A program made the translations under genes and the position numbers. A stretch of DNA of 64,000 nt from an uncultured Oscillospiraceae bacterium (GTDB taxonomy: Bacteria; Bacillota; Clostridia; Oscillospirales; Oscillospiraceae). Positions 63,561 through 64,000 of this stretch are shown piece after piece; position 1 is the stretch's first letter; each line of letters starts with the position of its first letter. The notes below the pieces were generated by a model that did not search any database, was not told the origin of the DNA, and saw nothing but the letters and a program-made list of their open reading frames with translations. The stretch is taken from contig CALWXF010000011.1 of the NCBI GenBank assembly GCA_944385445.1, positions 1 to 64,000 of the forward strand. Direction: 5' to 3'.

Positions 63561-64000
63561 TTAAGACCTCCACAGTAAGGCCGCCAGGGCCTGGTTGAGC
63601 TTGTCCACAACCTGGGGCACGTTTTGGGCGTATTCCTCCCCCTGAGCGGGGTGGAACAGGTGGTCGGAGACGATTTTTATACAGTGGAAGGGCACCTGGT
63701 TGCGCAGGCACACCTGGGCCACCGCCCCCGCCTCCATATCACACACGGTGGCGGAGAAGTGGTCCCGCAGCATGGCCGCCCGTTCGTAGTCCCGACCGAA
63801 CCAGTCCCCAGTGGCCACTACCCCGGTGCGGGGTGCAAAGCCTGCCTGGTTGAGCCGGTCCACATGGGCCTCCACATTCTGGCAGGGCAGTTCAATGAGG
63901 TTCAGGGCGGGGATGAGCCCCAACGGGTCGCCCACGGCGGAGATGTCCATATCGTGCTGGACACAGTGGCGGGCCACCACCAGGGTGCCCACGGGGAAGT
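63561..64000 (-). CDS. mtnN: 5'-methylthioadenosine/S-adenosylhomocysteine nucleosidase, 3' part
   Basis: It removes adenine from S-adenosylhomocysteine and methylthioadenosine. The 5' end lies beyond the window; about 146 residues are visible. The segment VVARHCVQHDMD, the GDWFGRD motif, the DMEAGAVAQVC substrate region with its catalytic glutamate, and the IVSDHLF active-site aspartate are all seen. It hands S-ribosylhomocysteine to LuxS, which follows. Confidence 0.95.
   Translation of the reverse strand, partial: FPVGTLVVARHCVQHDMDISAVGDPLGLIPALNLIELPCQNVEAHVDRLNQAGFAPRTGVVATGDWFGRDYERAAMLRDHFSATVCDMEAGAVAQVCLRNQVPFHCIKIVSDHLFHPAQGEEYAQNVPQVVDKLNQALAALLWRS

Overview
The window looks like the chromosome of a GC-rich, spore-forming member of the Clostridia, most like the Oscillospiraceae (Flavonifractor / Intestinimonas / Lawsonibacter type). 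The reasons are spo0A and spoIVB, HrcA with two perfect CIRCE operators, a T-box leader on thrS, GatCAB beside a separate GlnRS, a clostridial-type cysK-nifS-nifU-iscR operon, lipoproteins of a kind common in gut Clostridia, and dispersed palindromic repeats with a CCCTCAGTC...GGGGAGCC core. The genus is inference; no rRNA or tRNA gene was seen.

Layout. 1-7.8 kb: 3' part of metG, tatD, an unknown gene, a repeat-filled gap, T-box-thrS-truA and a VanY-type peptidase. 7.9-17.8 kb: one minus-strand run of nine closely packed genes: an ECF sigma factor, a DUF4367-type membrane partner, a small secreted protein, four tandem paralogous lipoproteins and an ABC ATPase/permease pair. This reads as a single sigma-controlled envelope module. 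18-22.4 kb: unknown proteins, a dense hairpin cluster and an SPFH/NfeD pair. 22.5-26.8 kb: an RNA methyltransferase, a lipid kinase and CIRCE-groESL. 26.8-29.7 kb: an AT-richer accessory island with a SatD/DUF3307 pair and a divergent Xre regulator facing a protein with two helix-turn-helix-like segments. 29.7-33 kb: rpiB, a PHP phosphatase and a protein O-mannosyltransferase-like protein. 33.2-38.1 kb: CIRCE-hrcA-grpE-dnaK-dnaJ.

38-46.3 kb: CPBP protease, small unknown proteins, an OB-fold SSB-like protein, a type-4 uracil-DNA glycosylase, gatCAB (a strong promoter followed at once by a terminator-like hairpin), a small-protein/zeta-like kinase pair and thiN. 46.4-49.5 kb: cysK-nifS-nifU-iscR behind a consensus promoter with a candidate Rrf2-type operator at the start site. 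49.5-55.7 kb: a lipase-like hydrolase, an 820-base gene-free structured region, glnS, sfsA and membrane proteins. 55.8-62.8 kb: spoIVB and spo0A, separated here by about 5 kb of regulators and membrane proteins. 62.8-64 kb: repeats, luxS and the start-less end of mtnN (activated methyl cycle).

The strongest candidates for undescribed biology are: (1) a 298-nt dispersed non-coding repeat present twice without gaps, whose hairpin is kept by compensatory changes; (2) the nine-gene sigma/lipoprotein/ABC module; (3) the SatD-DUF3307 pair, where SatD keeps features of a class III nucleotidyl cyclase fold; (4) a membrane protein with fourteen Y[D/N]xxG pentapeptides; and (5) a 230-base run of back-to-back hairpins upstream of an unknown gene.
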